Below, piece after piece: positions 22,596 to 30,084 of a stretch of DNA of 38,449 bases. Under the pieces are notes generated by a model that was given only the letters and a program-made list of their open reading frames with translations, did not search any database and was not told the DNA's origin. The first letter of the stretch is position 1; each line of letters begins with the position of its first letter. Origin of the DNA: Microtetraspora malaysiensis (lineage in GTDB: Bacteria; Actinomycetota; Actinomycetes; Streptosporangiales; Streptosporangiaceae); the NCBI RefSeq assembly GCF_001528665.1, contig NZ_BBYJ01000017.1:1-38449 (forward strand), written 5' to 3'. The position numbers and the translations under genes were made by a program.

Positions 22596-23282
22596 TCAGC
22601 GGTCGGGGTCGGAACGCCAGACCCACCAGGAGTAGACGACCGGGACGATCGCCGAGATCGCCGTCCCGGCGATGGTGATCGCGGCCAGCGCGGGGACCGG
22701 CAGGACGAAGGCGGTGAGCAGGAGCACCAAACCCAACACGGCGAAGAGGATGCCCCCCAGGCGGTTGGCGCGCCTCCAGGCCAGGTCGCTGTCGAGGGTC
22801 CACGGGGTGCGTACGCCCGCGATCCAGTTGCTGCGCGACTTGGGCAGGTAGTTTCCGAGGACCAGGAAGAGCGCCCCGACGAGGGCCATGATGATCCTGA
22901 CCACGGGAAGGTTTCCGCCCGCCGCGTTGATGATGGTCGCGGCGTGGGCGACCGTCATCACGACCAGCACTCCGACCCAGGCCGCGAGGTAGACGTGCCG
23001 CGAGCGGGCGGCGTTCCGCCGGCGAGGCACCAGGCGGGGCACGATGGCGAGGAACAGGCCGAGGCCGAGCACGATCAAGGGGAGCGTGATCAGGCTTTCG
23101 GTCTTCCCGCCGAAGCGGTCGACCTCGCCGGAGGCTCCCCAGTGCATGGGGACCCGTACGTCGTCGGGGAGGTTCTGCCACCCCCAGAGGGAGATCCCGC
23201 CGGTCAGGAGCAGAGTGGCGGCGGTGGCGATGAGACCGGGGCGGGGGTCGATCCGGTCCTCGGTTACGGCGTTCTTGGACAT
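22596..23282 (-). CDS. SdpI-family membrane protein
   Basis: A 228-residue membrane protein with about six hydrophobic helices. The N-terminal part resembles DUF1648 (LPDDVRVPMHWGASGEVDRFGGK). The C-terminal half carries the SdpI signature: LGNYLPKSRSNWIAGVRTPWTL followed by AWRRANRLGG. In Bacillus, SdpI gives immunity to the SdpC toxin and sequesters the SdpR repressor; most actinobacterial homologues are untested. It lies 48 bp downstream of an ArsR/SdpR-type gene on the same strand, matching the sdpRI arrangement. ATG is preceded by GAGGAAGGA. No SdpC-like toxin gene is visible nearby. Confidence 0.85.
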   Translation of the reverse strand: MSKNAVTEDRIDPRPGLIATAATLLLTGGISLWGWQNLPDDVRVPMHWGASGEVDRFGGKTESLITLPLIVLGLGLFLAIVPRLVPRRRNAARSRHVYLAAWVGVLVVMTVAHAATIINAAGGNLPVVRIIMALVGALFLVLGNYLPKSRSNWIAGVRTPWTLDSDLAWRRANRLGGILFAVLGLVLLLTAFVLPVPALAAITIAGTAISAIVPVVYSWWVWRSDPDR

Positions 23283-23330
23283 GGGGGGTCCTTCCTCGTC
23301 GCGGTGGGGGACGTGTCCGGTGGGCGCTCC

Positions 23331-23621
23331 TCAGTTCGGGTCGGGCTCGGGGGATCGGGCCGAATCGATCTTGAACAGGTCGAGGAGCGCGGCCATTGAC
23401 TCCTCCAGCAGGGAGAGCTGGAGGCTGTAGACGATCGAGGTGCCATGCCGCTCGCCGATCACCAGGCCGGCTTCCCGCAGCACCCGCAGGTGCCCCGAGA
23501 GCGTGGGCTTGGCGATGTCGAAGAGGGTGGCGATCTCTCCGGCGGGGAGGTCTCCCCGCCGCAACAGCGCGATGATCTGCCGGCGCGTGGGGTGCGCCAG
23601 CGCCTCGTAGATGAGATTCAT
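23331..23621 (-). CDS. ArsR-family (SdpR-like) autorepressor
   Basis: A 96-residue winged-helix repressor (MNLIYEALAHPTRRQIIALL, GEIATLFDIAKPTLSGHLRVLREAGLV, wing ERHGTSIVYSLQ). It has no cysteine metal site, which fits the SdpR-like rather than the metal-sensing ArsR branch. The ATG at 23621 has AAAGGA 9 bases upstream; upstream in-frame sequence is not conserved-looking. It precedes the SdpI-type gene on the same strand, so the pair is probably one operon, autoregulated through the inverted repeat that overlaps its ribosome binding site. Confidence 0.88.
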   Translation of the reverse strand: MNLIYEALAHPTRRQIIALLRRGDLPAGEIATLFDIAKPTLSGHLRVLREAGLVIGERHGTSIVYSLQLSLLEESMAALLDLFKIDSARSPEPDPN

Positions 23622-23625
23622 CGGC

Positions 23626-23649
23626 GTTGTTCCTTTATTAGGCAACAAC
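23626..23649 (-). promoter_or_regulatory. Inverted repeat, likely operator of the sdpRI-like pair
   Basis: GTTGTTCC (23626-23633) and GGCAACAAC (23641-23649) form an imperfect inverted repeat with one extra base, separated by an AT-rich TTTATTA. It overlaps the ribosome binding site of the ArsR-type gene, an ideal place for autorepression. A second AT-rich patch (GAATAATAG) lies just beyond at 23651-23659. The rest of the gap to 23913 shows no gene. Confidence 0.5.
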
Positions 23650-23913
23650 CGAATAATAGCCCATGACGTGCGGAAGCGCGGCTCCGGCCGTGTCCTCATC
23701 AAGGTCCGCGCCCTGGTCGGCAACGGAGACGTCGATCGCTACCGGGGCCACCGCCCTCGCCGCCCACGACCCGTGAGCTCCCGTGAGCCGGTCCCCATCA
23801 CCTGGGAGGTAATTGAGGGCCTTCCCGGAGCGTCGTTACCGTCACGGAACGGACCGTTCCCGCTCAGCGTGCGTCCCGGGGAAACGGCGTACGCACACCG
23901 AAAGGAAATGACC

Positions 23914-24333
23914 ATGACGTCATCCCGGACCATGGGAACCACGCCGGTGCGCACAGAGCGCCGGGACGGACTGCTGCGCCGGGCCCTTCTGGCCGACGCC
24001 GTTCTCACCGGCGCCAACGGCGTCGGCTACCTCGCACTGGCCACCGTCCTGGACTTGGTCCTGGGGGTCGAGCGCTCGATGCAGTACCCCGTCGGTGTGT
24101 TCCTCGCGGTGTACGCGGTGTGGGTCTTCTTCGTCGCCCGGCAGGAGCGCATCAGCCGCGCGGCCGCCGGTTTCGTGATCGGCCTGAACACCCTGTGGGC
24201 CGTGCTGAGCGTGGTGACGGCCGCCGTCGGCGCACTGGGCGCCACGGGCGTGGGCACGGCCTGGATCGTGCTGCAGGGCCTGGTCGTGGGTGCCGTGGCC
24301 GCCGTCCAGTACGTGGGTCTGCGCCGCGCGTGA
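23914..24333 (+). CDS. Small four-helix membrane protein
   Basis: A 139-residue membrane protein. After a short polar N-terminus with RTERRDGLLRRAL come four hydrophobic helices: ADAVLTGANGVGYLALA, GVFLAVYAVWVFFVA, GFVIGLNTLWAVLSVVTAAVG and AWIVLQGLVVGAVAAVQYVGL. The spacing matches a common actinobacterial membrane protein of unknown function. Two start codons are possible, ATG at 23908 and 23914; the second is 6 bases from AAGGAA and is preferred. It is the only forward-strand gene between the sdpRI-like pair and the secreted proteins. Confidence 0.75.
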   Translation: MTSSRTMGTTPVRTERRDGLLRRALLADAVLTGANGVGYLALATVLDLVLGVERSMQYPVGVFLAVYAVWVFFVARQERISRAAAGFVIGLNTLWAVLSVVTAAVGALGATGVGTAWIVLQGLVVGAVAAVQYVGLRRA

Positions 24334-24636
24334 CCTGTTCGCGGCACATCCCGGGCGTGGCACGAGAGTCGCCGATGCCGCAACTTGCGGTACGGCAGGC
24401 GTTTTGTGGTGTTCGGGGCGCTTTGTCGGTGGCAATTGTTCGGATATTTCGCTGAATTTCGATTTCCGAAGGTCGCGAATTCCCGTGCCGGGGCAAGAGC
24501 CGGTCATCATCCCGGCCGGGGATCGCGAGGCGGGTGGCGGGCGGATATCCGTGGGGTACACAGCCTGGCATCGCCCGTTTCACGTCCGTCGCGACGTGCC
24601 CGCCGCCGAATGACGCGAAGAGGCAGGTGCCACGAC
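24334..24636 (+). other. 303-bp gap upstream of the secreted protein pair
   Basis: No convincing gene. The middle (about 24430-24480) is unusually AT-rich (CAATTGTTCGGATATTTCGCTGAATTTCG in pieces) and probably contains the promoter for the secreted protein gene at 24637. A short CCGCA/TGCGG hairpin lies near 24382-24394 and may end the upstream membrane-protein transcript. Confidence 0.4.
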
Positions 24637-25002
24637 ATGGCTCGTCATCTCACGGAGAAGCCGCACGCCCCGTCCACCCGTGCCGCCCTGCGCCTCGCGC
24701 CGCTCGCGACGGCGGTCGCGATCGCCGGGGCGGTCGCGTGGCCGCAGGGAAGTGCGGAGGCGGCCGCGATCCGTCCCGCCGCCTGGGTGGCCACGCTGGC
24801 GTACGGCCATGGTCCCGTCGTCAACACCGGAAACGGCAAGCGCAACAAGAACTACGCGCCGTCGATCAACAGCCCCACCATCCAGCGCGGTGTGCAAAAC
24901 GTGTCGAGCACCTCCGAGAGCACCAACACCCAGTCGGCCTTCTGCAAGAAGGGGCGGCGGGTGTGCCGGATCAAGCAGCGGCTCAAGTTCGTCCGCAGGT
25001 GA
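24637..25002 (+). CDS. Small secreted basic protein, GNG-motif family (copy 1)
   Basis: A 121-residue exported protein. A twin-arginine-free signal peptide (RLAPLATAVAIAGAVAWPQG, cleavage near AEAAA) is followed by a basic mature part of about 75 residues. It contains NTGNGKRNKN, SPTIQRGVQN, SSTSES, NTQSAFCKKGRRVC and a C-terminal RLKFVRR. The same landmarks occur in the next gene. The two cysteines probably form a disulfide. The function is unknown; surface or matrix attachment is speculative. ATG at 24637 follows AGGCAGGTG; an ATG at 24610 would add nine residues. Confidence 0.7.
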   Translation: MARHLTEKPHAPSTRAALRLAPLATAVAIAGAVAWPQGSAEAAAIRPAAWVATLAYGHGPVVNTGNGKRNKNYAPSINSPTIQRGVQNVSSTSESTNTQSAFCKKGRRVCRIKQRLKFVRR

Positions 25003-25164
25003 TGAAGCACCCCGCCGTCACCGGATAAACGGTAATGAAGCCGTAATAACCATTCTTCTCGTCATGCGCGCCCGGATTCGCGGGTGGGTGGACAGTACGC
25101 TGGCGAAACGGTTCCGGCCCGAATGCCGCTGGAACTCGTCCGAATTGAGCAGAGGGCGACTCAG

Positions 25165-25677
25165 ATGTTTTGTCAGCATGACAGCGGGGTGCGTGACGGA
25201 AACGGGATGCGCGGCGGAAAGAGCCGCACCCCCCTTTTCCTCGCCGGCGCCTGCGCTTTCGCCGCGTTCGTCGTGAACGGCGCGTCGCTGCCCGCCCAGG
25301 CGGAGACGGCGCGGTCCTCGGCGGCGCGTGAAGCGGTCGCGGTCAGATCCGCCCGCGGTGGCGGAGGGGACGAGAACAAGGTCGGAAACGGCGCCCGCAA
25401 CGCCAATATCTCGGCGGTGAAGAGCCCGACGGACAACCACGGCTACCAGCACACGTCGACGAGTGACATCGGCGGCGCGACCAGCGTCCAGAACGTCCTG
25501 TGCCGCAACGTCAAGGTCTGTTCGGTGACCCAGAAGATCACGGCTGTCATTCCCGAGCAGGCGATGAAGGGCGATCCGGGGCCGCTGGGGACCGCCACCA
25601 TCGCGGAGACGCCCGACCCGGCAATGTTCGACGCGACGCTGCTCTGGCTGGAACCCGACCTCCGCGATCTGTGGTGA
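25165..25677 (+). CDS. Small secreted protein, GNG-motif family (copy 2)
   Basis: A 170-residue exported protein related to its neighbour. A signal peptide (TPLFLAGACAFAAFVVNGAS, cleavage near PAQAE) precedes a mature part with NKVGNGARNANI, KSPTDNHGYQH, STSDIGG, SVQNVLCRNVKVC and SVTQKI. These align in order with copy 1 (GNGxRNxN, SPT, STS, C-x5/6-C, Q). A longer acidic C-terminal extension ends in EPDLRDLW. ATG at 25165 has AGAGGG 8 bases upstream; ATG at 25207 is an alternative with a weaker site. It is separated from copy 1 by 162 bp with AT-rich patches, so it probably has its own promoter. Confidence 0.7.
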   Translation: MFCQHDSGVRDGNGMRGGKSRTPLFLAGACAFAAFVVNGASLPAQAETARSSAAREAVAVRSARGGGGDENKVGNGARNANISAVKSPTDNHGYQHTSTSDIGGATSVQNVLCRNVKVCSVTQKITAVIPEQAMKGDPGPLGTATIAETPDPAMFDATLLWLEPDLRDLW

Positions 25678-25691
25678 GGTGATCCGCCGGA

Positions 25692-25709
25692 GGCCGGGTC
25701 CGCCCGGCC
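25692..25709 (+). terminator. Hairpin between convergent genes
   Basis: GGCCGGG (25692-25698) pairs with CCCGGCC (25703-25709) over a TCCG loop, in the 55-bp gap between the second secreted protein and the convergent permease gene. Confidence 0.5.
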
Positions 25710-25732
25710 GGAGCACGTGCCTCATGGAGGCG

Positions 25733-26923
25733 TCAGGTGGCCAGCGCCACGGTCGGGGACAGGCGGGCGGCGCGCATGGCCGGATAGAGGCCCGCGACCG
25801 TGCCGACGACGAGCGTGGCGCCGACCGCGCCCGCGATCGCCCAGGGCGGCACGACCGGCGGCCAGCCCTGGGACAGCGCGTAGCCGACCGTGGCCAGCGC
25901 GCCCAGCACCGACCCCGCGACGCCGCCCAGCGCGGACAGCAGCAGTGACTCCGTCAGGAACTGGATCCGCACCTGGCCCCGGGTGGCCCCGAGGGAGCGG
26001 CGCAGACCGATCTCCTTGCGGCGTTCCAGCACCGAGATCACCATCGTGTTGGCCACGCCGACCCCGCCGACCAGCAGCGCGACGCCGCCGAGCCCGAGCA
26101 GCAGATTGGTGAACGCGCCGGCGGCGGCGGCCCGCGCGGCGAGCGCGTCCGAGGGCCGGCTGACCTCGACCTCCTCAGGGTTCTCCGGGTTCACCGTACG
26201 AGGCAGCACGGACCGCACGGCCTCGACCGACTCCTCCGCCGATCGTTCGTAGATCGTCGTCGGGTGTCCGTCGAAGCCCAGGCGCTCGGCGGCGACCGGG
26301 AACCCGACCAGCGCCGACCGTTCGATCTCGGGGGCGAGCGGCATCGGGCCGAGGACGCCGATGACGGTGAACCACCGGTTCCCGATCCACACCCGTACGC
26401 CGGTCCGGTCCACGCCGAGCCGTTTCGCGGCGACGGAGCCGAGCACGACGGCGGGCTGCCGCTCGGTCGCGGCGTTCAGCCAGGTCCCCTTCGTGACGCT
26501 TCCCTCCAGCGCGGTGAGCAGGTCGGTCGTCGCCGCCTGCACGGCGATGCCGCCGGTCACCGCCTTGGGGATCAGGTTCGTCCGCCGGACGGTCGCGTCG
26601 ACGGTGCCGGTGGCGGCGGCCGTGCTGACCGGGCCGATCCGCTTGACCATGGCGACCGCGCCGGTGGGGAGCTGGGACGTATCGCCGAAGAGGGTATGGC
26701 CGGCCGAGACGGTGAGCATGTTGGTGCCGAGCCGGTCGAGCTGGCGCAGGAGCTGCTCGCGCGAGGACGACGAGATGCCGATCACCGCGATCATGGTGGC
26801 GATGCCGATGGCGATCCCCAGCGCGGACAGGAACACGCGGGTCGGGCGGGTGCGCAGTCCGGCCGCGCCGACGCGCAGGACGTCGGCGGGGCCGAGCCGG
26901 GCGGGCACGAGCCTCCGGGTCAT
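25733..26923 (-). CDS. MacB/FtsX-type ABC transporter permease
   Basis: A 396-residue permease. One helix near residues 25-50 (PTRVFLSALGIAIGIATMIAVIGI) is followed by a large extracytoplasmic MacB-core domain. Three C-terminal helices make up the FtsX domain (LLGLGGVALLVGGVGVANTMVISVLERRKEIGLRRSLGATRGQVRIQFLTESL in pieces). MacB-type systems act as mechanotransmission pumps moving substrates from outside the membrane rather than across it. The start ATGA overlaps the ATPase stop by four bases. Last gene of the four-gene operon. Confidence 0.9.
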   Translation of the reverse strand: MTRRLVPARLGPADVLRVGAAGLRTRPTRVFLSALGIAIGIATMIAVIGISSSSREQLLRQLDRLGTNMLTVSAGHTLFGDTSQLPTGAVAMVKRIGPVSTAAATGTVDATVRRTNLIPKAVTGGIAVQAATTDLLTALEGSVTKGTWLNAATERQPAVVLGSVAAKRLGVDRTGVRVWIGNRWFTVIGVLGPMPLAPEIERSALVGFPVAAERLGFDGHPTTIYERSAEESVEAVRSVLPRTVNPENPEEVEVSRPSDALAARAAAAGAFTNLLLGLGGVALLVGGVGVANTMVISVLERRKEIGLRRSLGATRGQVRIQFLTESLLLSALGGVAGSVLGALATVGYALSQGWPPVVPPWAIAGAVGATLVVGTVAGLYPAMRAARLSPTVALAT

Positions 26924-27696
26924 TCGCGGGCTCCGATCGTGATCTCCGCGGGCGGGCGGTGGCCCGAGCCCTCGTCGTTGACGATCCGGCCGTCGCGGAC
27001 CCGGACCCGGCGCGGGCACCACTCCGCGATCTCCATGTCGTGCGTGATGACCGCGATCGTGGTCCCGGCGGCGTGCAGGTCGCGCAGGACCCGCAGGACC
27101 TCGGCGCCCGCGGCCGAGTCCAGGTTGCCGGTCGGTTCGTCAGCGAGTAGCAGCGGCGGATCTCCCGCGACCGCGCGGGCCACCGCCACCCGCTGCTGCT
27201 CGCCGCCCGACATCTGCTCCGGCCGGTGCCCGAGCCGGTGGCCGAGGCCGACCCGCTCCAGTGCGGCGGCGGCGCGCTCCCGGCGGACCCGCAGCGGCAC
27301 GCCCGCGTACAGCAGGCCGTCGGCCACGTTGTCCAGCGCGCTCGTCCCGGGGGACAGGTGGAACTTCTGGAAGACGAACCCCAGATGGCGGGCGCGCAGC
27401 GCGGACAGCTCCCGGTCCGACAGGCCGGCGACGTCGTGTCCGGCGATCCGCACGGTGCCGCCGGAGGGCCGGTCCAGGGTGCCGATCATGTGGAGCATGG
27501 TCGACTTGCCCGAGCCGGAGGGGCCGACGATGGCCACCAGCTCGCCGGCGCCGATCGCCAGGTTCACCCCGCGCAGCGCCTGCACCCGGCCGCCGTACAT
27601 CTTGGTCACGTCGCGCAGCTCCACCACGTACGGCCCGTCCGGCGTGTCGGGGGAGCCGTCGCGGAGCGCGGGGCGCTCGTCGATCCGTCCGCTCAC
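26920..27696 (-). CDS. MacB/LolD-type ABC transporter ATPase
   Basis: A 258-residue ABC ATPase. Walker A GPSGSGKST, Q-loop VFQKFHLSP, signature MSGGEQQRVAVARAV, Walker B LLLADEPTGNLDS and the H-loop VITHD are all present. The spacing and the GNLDS sequence are those of the LolD/MacB/FtsE branch. It would power the adjacent permease. The GTG start overlaps the stop of the adaptor gene (GTGA) and its own stop overlaps the permease start (ATGA). Confidence 0.92.
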   Translation of the reverse strand: MSGRIDERPALRDGSPDTPDGPYVVELRDVTKMYGGRVQALRGVNLAIGAGELVAIVGPSGSGKSTMLHMIGTLDRPSGGTVRIAGHDVAGLSDRELSALRARHLGFVFQKFHLSPGTSALDNVADGLLYAGVPLRVRRERAAAALERVGLGHRLGHRPEQMSGGEQQRVAVARAVAGDPPLLLADEPTGNLDSAAGAEVLRVLRDLHAAGTTIAVITHDMEIAEWCPRRVRVRDGRIVNDEGSGHRPPAEITIGARE

Positions 27697-28754
27697 GACT
27701 CGGGCACCCCCACCCGCATGCCCTCGGTCAGGCCCGCGCCGGTGATCTCGACCATGCCACCGCCGAAGGCGCCGGTCTTGACGGCCACAAGGCGCGCGGC
27801 GCCGTTCTCGACGATCTCGACGCCGAACCCGCCCTCGCGCAGCGCGAGCAGGGCCTCCACGGGGACGGCCAGCACGTTCTTGTGCCGCTCGCTCACCAGC
27901 TCGACCTCGACCGGCGCCTGGTCCAGCCGGGTCTTCGGCGTCTTGTCCAGGGTGATGTCGACGTCCACGGTGGTGCTGCCATCGTCCTGCCCGTTCGCCG
28001 AGGCGCCGCCCTTGGCGACCGTGCCGATCGTCTGGACGCGGCCCTTGATCCGCTCGCCGCCGGGGAGCTCCACGGTGACCCTGGCGCCCTTCTTCACCAG
28101 CGCCTGGTCGTCGGTTTTCAGGTCCACGTGGACCAGCCGCCGCAGCCCGCTGACCGTGAGTGCGGGCCGTCCGGGCGCGGTGCGGTCGCCCACCGACACC
28201 TTCGCCTCGGTCACCCGGACCGCCGCGGGCAGGAACACCGCCTGAGTCGCGTCCACCTGGCCGGTCTCCGGCAGGCCGTTGTCCTCCTGCCACGCCTTGA
28301 CCGCGAGGTACGTCGCGTAGCTGAAGTGCTCGTCCACCGTCAGGTCGTCCCCGTAGCCGAGGGCCTTGAGATTGCGCTCCAGCTGCTCGACGTCCGGGCC
28401 GTCGTCCACGCCCTGCCGCAGCGGGCGGTAGAGCGGCAGATTGCCGTACAGCAGGACGAGGGGCTTGCGGTCGATCTTGAGCAGCGGACGGCCGCGGCGG
28501 ATCACGGAGCCTTCTTTGGCGACCGACGTCACCGTGCCGGCGGCGTCGGTGCCGATCCGCCGCTCTCCGGCGTAGGTGAGCGCGCCGTCCACGGTCTTGG
28601 TGTCCACCAGGTCCTGGCGGGTGATCGCGGCGGTCGCGGTGGTGGACGGCGCCGGGGGCGCGGCCGCCTCCGTGTCACCGCTGACGAGGAGTGCCGCCGT
28701 CGTTCCGGCGGCGAGCGCGAGGAGGCCGACGACCGCGGTGAGCGCCTTCCTCAC
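27693..28754 (-). CDS. HlyD/MacA-like adaptor with peptidoglycan-binding domain
   Basis: A 353-residue exported or membrane-anchored adaptor. An N-terminal hydrophobic helix (LTAVVGLLALAAGTTAALLV) is followed by beta-barrel/lipoyl-like pieces (GTVTSVAKEGSVIRRGRPLLKID). A peptidoglycan-binding-1 domain is inserted (PDVEQLERNLKALGYGDDL, VKAWQEDNGLPETGQVD). HlyD-type barrel strands follow (HVDLKTDDQALVKKGARV, KNVLAVPVEALLAL). It probably links the MacB-like permease to the cell wall. The GTG start overlaps the lipoprotein stop by four bases. Confidence 0.86.
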   Translation of the reverse strand: MRKALTAVVGLLALAAGTTAALLVSGDTEAAAPPAPSTTATAAITRQDLVDTKTVDGALTYAGERRIGTDAAGTVTSVAKEGSVIRRGRPLLKIDRKPLVLLYGNLPLYRPLRQGVDDGPDVEQLERNLKALGYGDDLTVDEHFSYATYLAVKAWQEDNGLPETGQVDATQAVFLPAAVRVTEAKVSVGDRTAPGRPALTVSGLRRLVHVDLKTDDQALVKKGARVTVELPGGERIKGRVQTIGTVAKGGASANGQDDGSTTVDVDITLDKTPKTRLDQAPVEVELVSERHKNVLAVPVEALLALREGGFGVEIVENGAARLVAVKTGAFGGGMVEITGAGLTEGMRVGVPES

Positions 28755-29275
28755 GGGTTCGTCTTCATTTTGGGGGAGAACTCCTTGCACGCCTCCTGGG
28801 CTTCCTTGAGCTTCTGCTCGCCGCCCTCGGGGACCGTCATCTTGATGCCGCCGCCGCCGCTCGGGTCGGGCATGTCGACGCCGTGCTCGCGCATGCACTG
28901 GGCGAACTTCACCATCCGGTCGCGCATCTCCGGATCGGGCGCCTTCGCCCGGTCGCCGACGGCCTGCTCCATGAGCGGCTGGCATTCCTTCATCGCCGCG
29001 TCGGCCTTGCCCTTGTCCATGCCCTTGGGCATTTCGACGCGTATCGCGCCGCTCGAGTCCGGGTCGGCCATGTCGACGCCGTGCTCGCGCATGCACTGGG
29101 CGAACTTGAGCTGCGCCTCGTGCCGGTCGAGAGTGGCCGACGCGGACGGGGAGGACTCGGGGCCGGACGCGCCACCGCCCGCCGAGGCGATGCCCCCGTC
29201 CCCGGAGGAGGCGCCGCCGCAGGCGGCGAGCGCCAGTGCCAGCGGCGCCGCGGCCGCCAATAGCCGGATCTTCAT
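28751..29275 (-). CDS. Lipoprotein with duplicated FAQCMREHGVDM motif
   Basis: A 174-residue lipoprotein. The signal peptide ends in a lipobox (LALAACGG), with the lipidated Cys near residue 19. A Gly/Ser linker is followed by two repeats of about 50 residues, each starting KFAQCMREHGVDM plus a DP motif, and each with a second Cys (KECQPLM and EACKEFSPKM). Each repeat may form a disulfide-linked helical pair, or the Cys, Met and His residues could bind metal; neither is shown. Such lipoproteins commonly accompany MacB-like operons. ATG follows GAAGGAG by 6 bases. First gene of the operon. Confidence 0.83.
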   Translation of the reverse strand: MKIRLLAAAAPLALALAACGGASSGDGGIASAGGGASGPESSPSASATLDRHEAQLKFAQCMREHGVDMADPDSSGAIRVEMPKGMDKGKADAAMKECQPLMEQAVGDRAKAPDPEMRDRMVKFAQCMREHGVDMPDPSGGGGIKMTVPEGGEQKLKEAQEACKEFSPKMKTNP

Positions 29276-29344
29276 GGGTCGCTCCTTCGCCCCCGGGTCG
29301 CTCGCCCGGGGCGCGGACCAACTTCAGCGATCTCGGTGCTAAAC

Positions 29345-29382
29345 GCGGATAAATCAGCAGGGGCGTGGTTCGCCTTATCCGC
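29345..29382. promoter_or_regulatory. Spaced inverted repeat in the divergent promoter region
   Basis: GCGGATAA (29345-29352) and its exact complement TTATCCGC (29375-29382) are 22 bp apart in the 155-bp gap between the lipoprotein operon and the response regulator gene. The region is locally AT-rich (TAAATCAGC, CTGTTAACA). It is a good candidate for response-regulator binding. A separate G/C hairpin (about 29290-29314) lies just before the lipoprotein ribosome binding site. Confidence 0.45.
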
Positions 29383-29430
29383 TGTTAACACCTGGTCGGT
29401 CACCCTCGGACATGGACCGGGGAGGCAGGG

Positions 29431-30084
29431 ATGCGCGTGCTCGTCGTCGAGGACGAGGAACAGCTGGCCGACGCCCTCGCGCGGGGGATGCGGCTGCACG
29501 CACTCGCCGTGGACGTCGCCTACGACGGCCAGGAGGCGCTCGAACTGGCGGCCTACGTCGACTACGACGTCGTCGTGCTCGACCGCGACCTCCCGGAGGT
29601 GCACGGCGACGACGTCTGCCGGGCGCTGGCGGAGGCGAGCCCGGCGAGCCGGGTCCTGATGCTCACCGCCGCCGGGCGGCTGCGCGACCGGGTGGACGGG
29701 CTGTCCCTCGGCGCCGACGACTACCTGGTCAAGCCGTTCGCGTTCGCCGAGCTGGTGGCCCGGGTGCGGACGCTGGGCCGCCGCTCGCCCAGGGCCGCGG
29801 CCCCGGTGCTGGAGCGGGCCGGCGTACGGCTCGACCCGGCCCGCCGTACGGTCACCCGGGACGGGCGGCCGATCGCGTTGAACCGCAAGGAGTTCGACGT
29901 CCTGCTCGAACTGCTGCGCGCGGAGGGGGACCTGGTCTCCTCGGCCGAGCTGCGCCGGGCCGTCTGGGACGAGTACGCCGACACGGGGACGGGCGTGCTG
30001 CGGGTGACCCTCACCTCGCTGCGCAGGAAGCTCGGTGAGCCGCGGCTGATCGAGAACGTGCCCGGCAGGGGGTACCGGTTTTGA
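29431..30084 (+). CDS. OmpR/PhoB-family response regulator
   Basis: A 217-residue two-component regulator. The receiver domain (1-115) has the acidic pocket (VVEDEE), phospho-acceptor D51 (VVVLDRDLP), T79 (MLTA) and K101 (LVKPF). The winged-helix effector domain (about 125-217) has LNRKEFDVLLELLRAEGDLVS and the closing IENVPGRGYRF typical of OmpR/PhoB. ATG with GGGGAGGCAGGG directly upstream. Its stop overlaps the TTG start of the kinase gene. It is divergent from the export operon, which is its likely target. Confidence 0.93.
   Translation: MRVLVVEDEEQLADALARGMRLHALAVDVAYDGQEALELAAYVDYDVVVLDRDLPEVHGDDVCRALAEASPASRVLMLTAAGRLRDRVDGLSLGADDYLVKPFAFAELVARVRTLGRRSPRAAAPVLERAGVRLDPARRTVTRDGRPIALNRKEFDVLLELLRAEGDLVSSAELRRAVWDEYADTGTGVLRVTLTSLRRKLGEPRLIENVPGRGYRF

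Noticed and set aside
26920-28293. A long frame upstream of the ABC ATPase
   Set aside because: The upstream section is a low-complexity shadow of the adaptor gene; the real start is the GTG at 27696 overlapping the adaptor stop.
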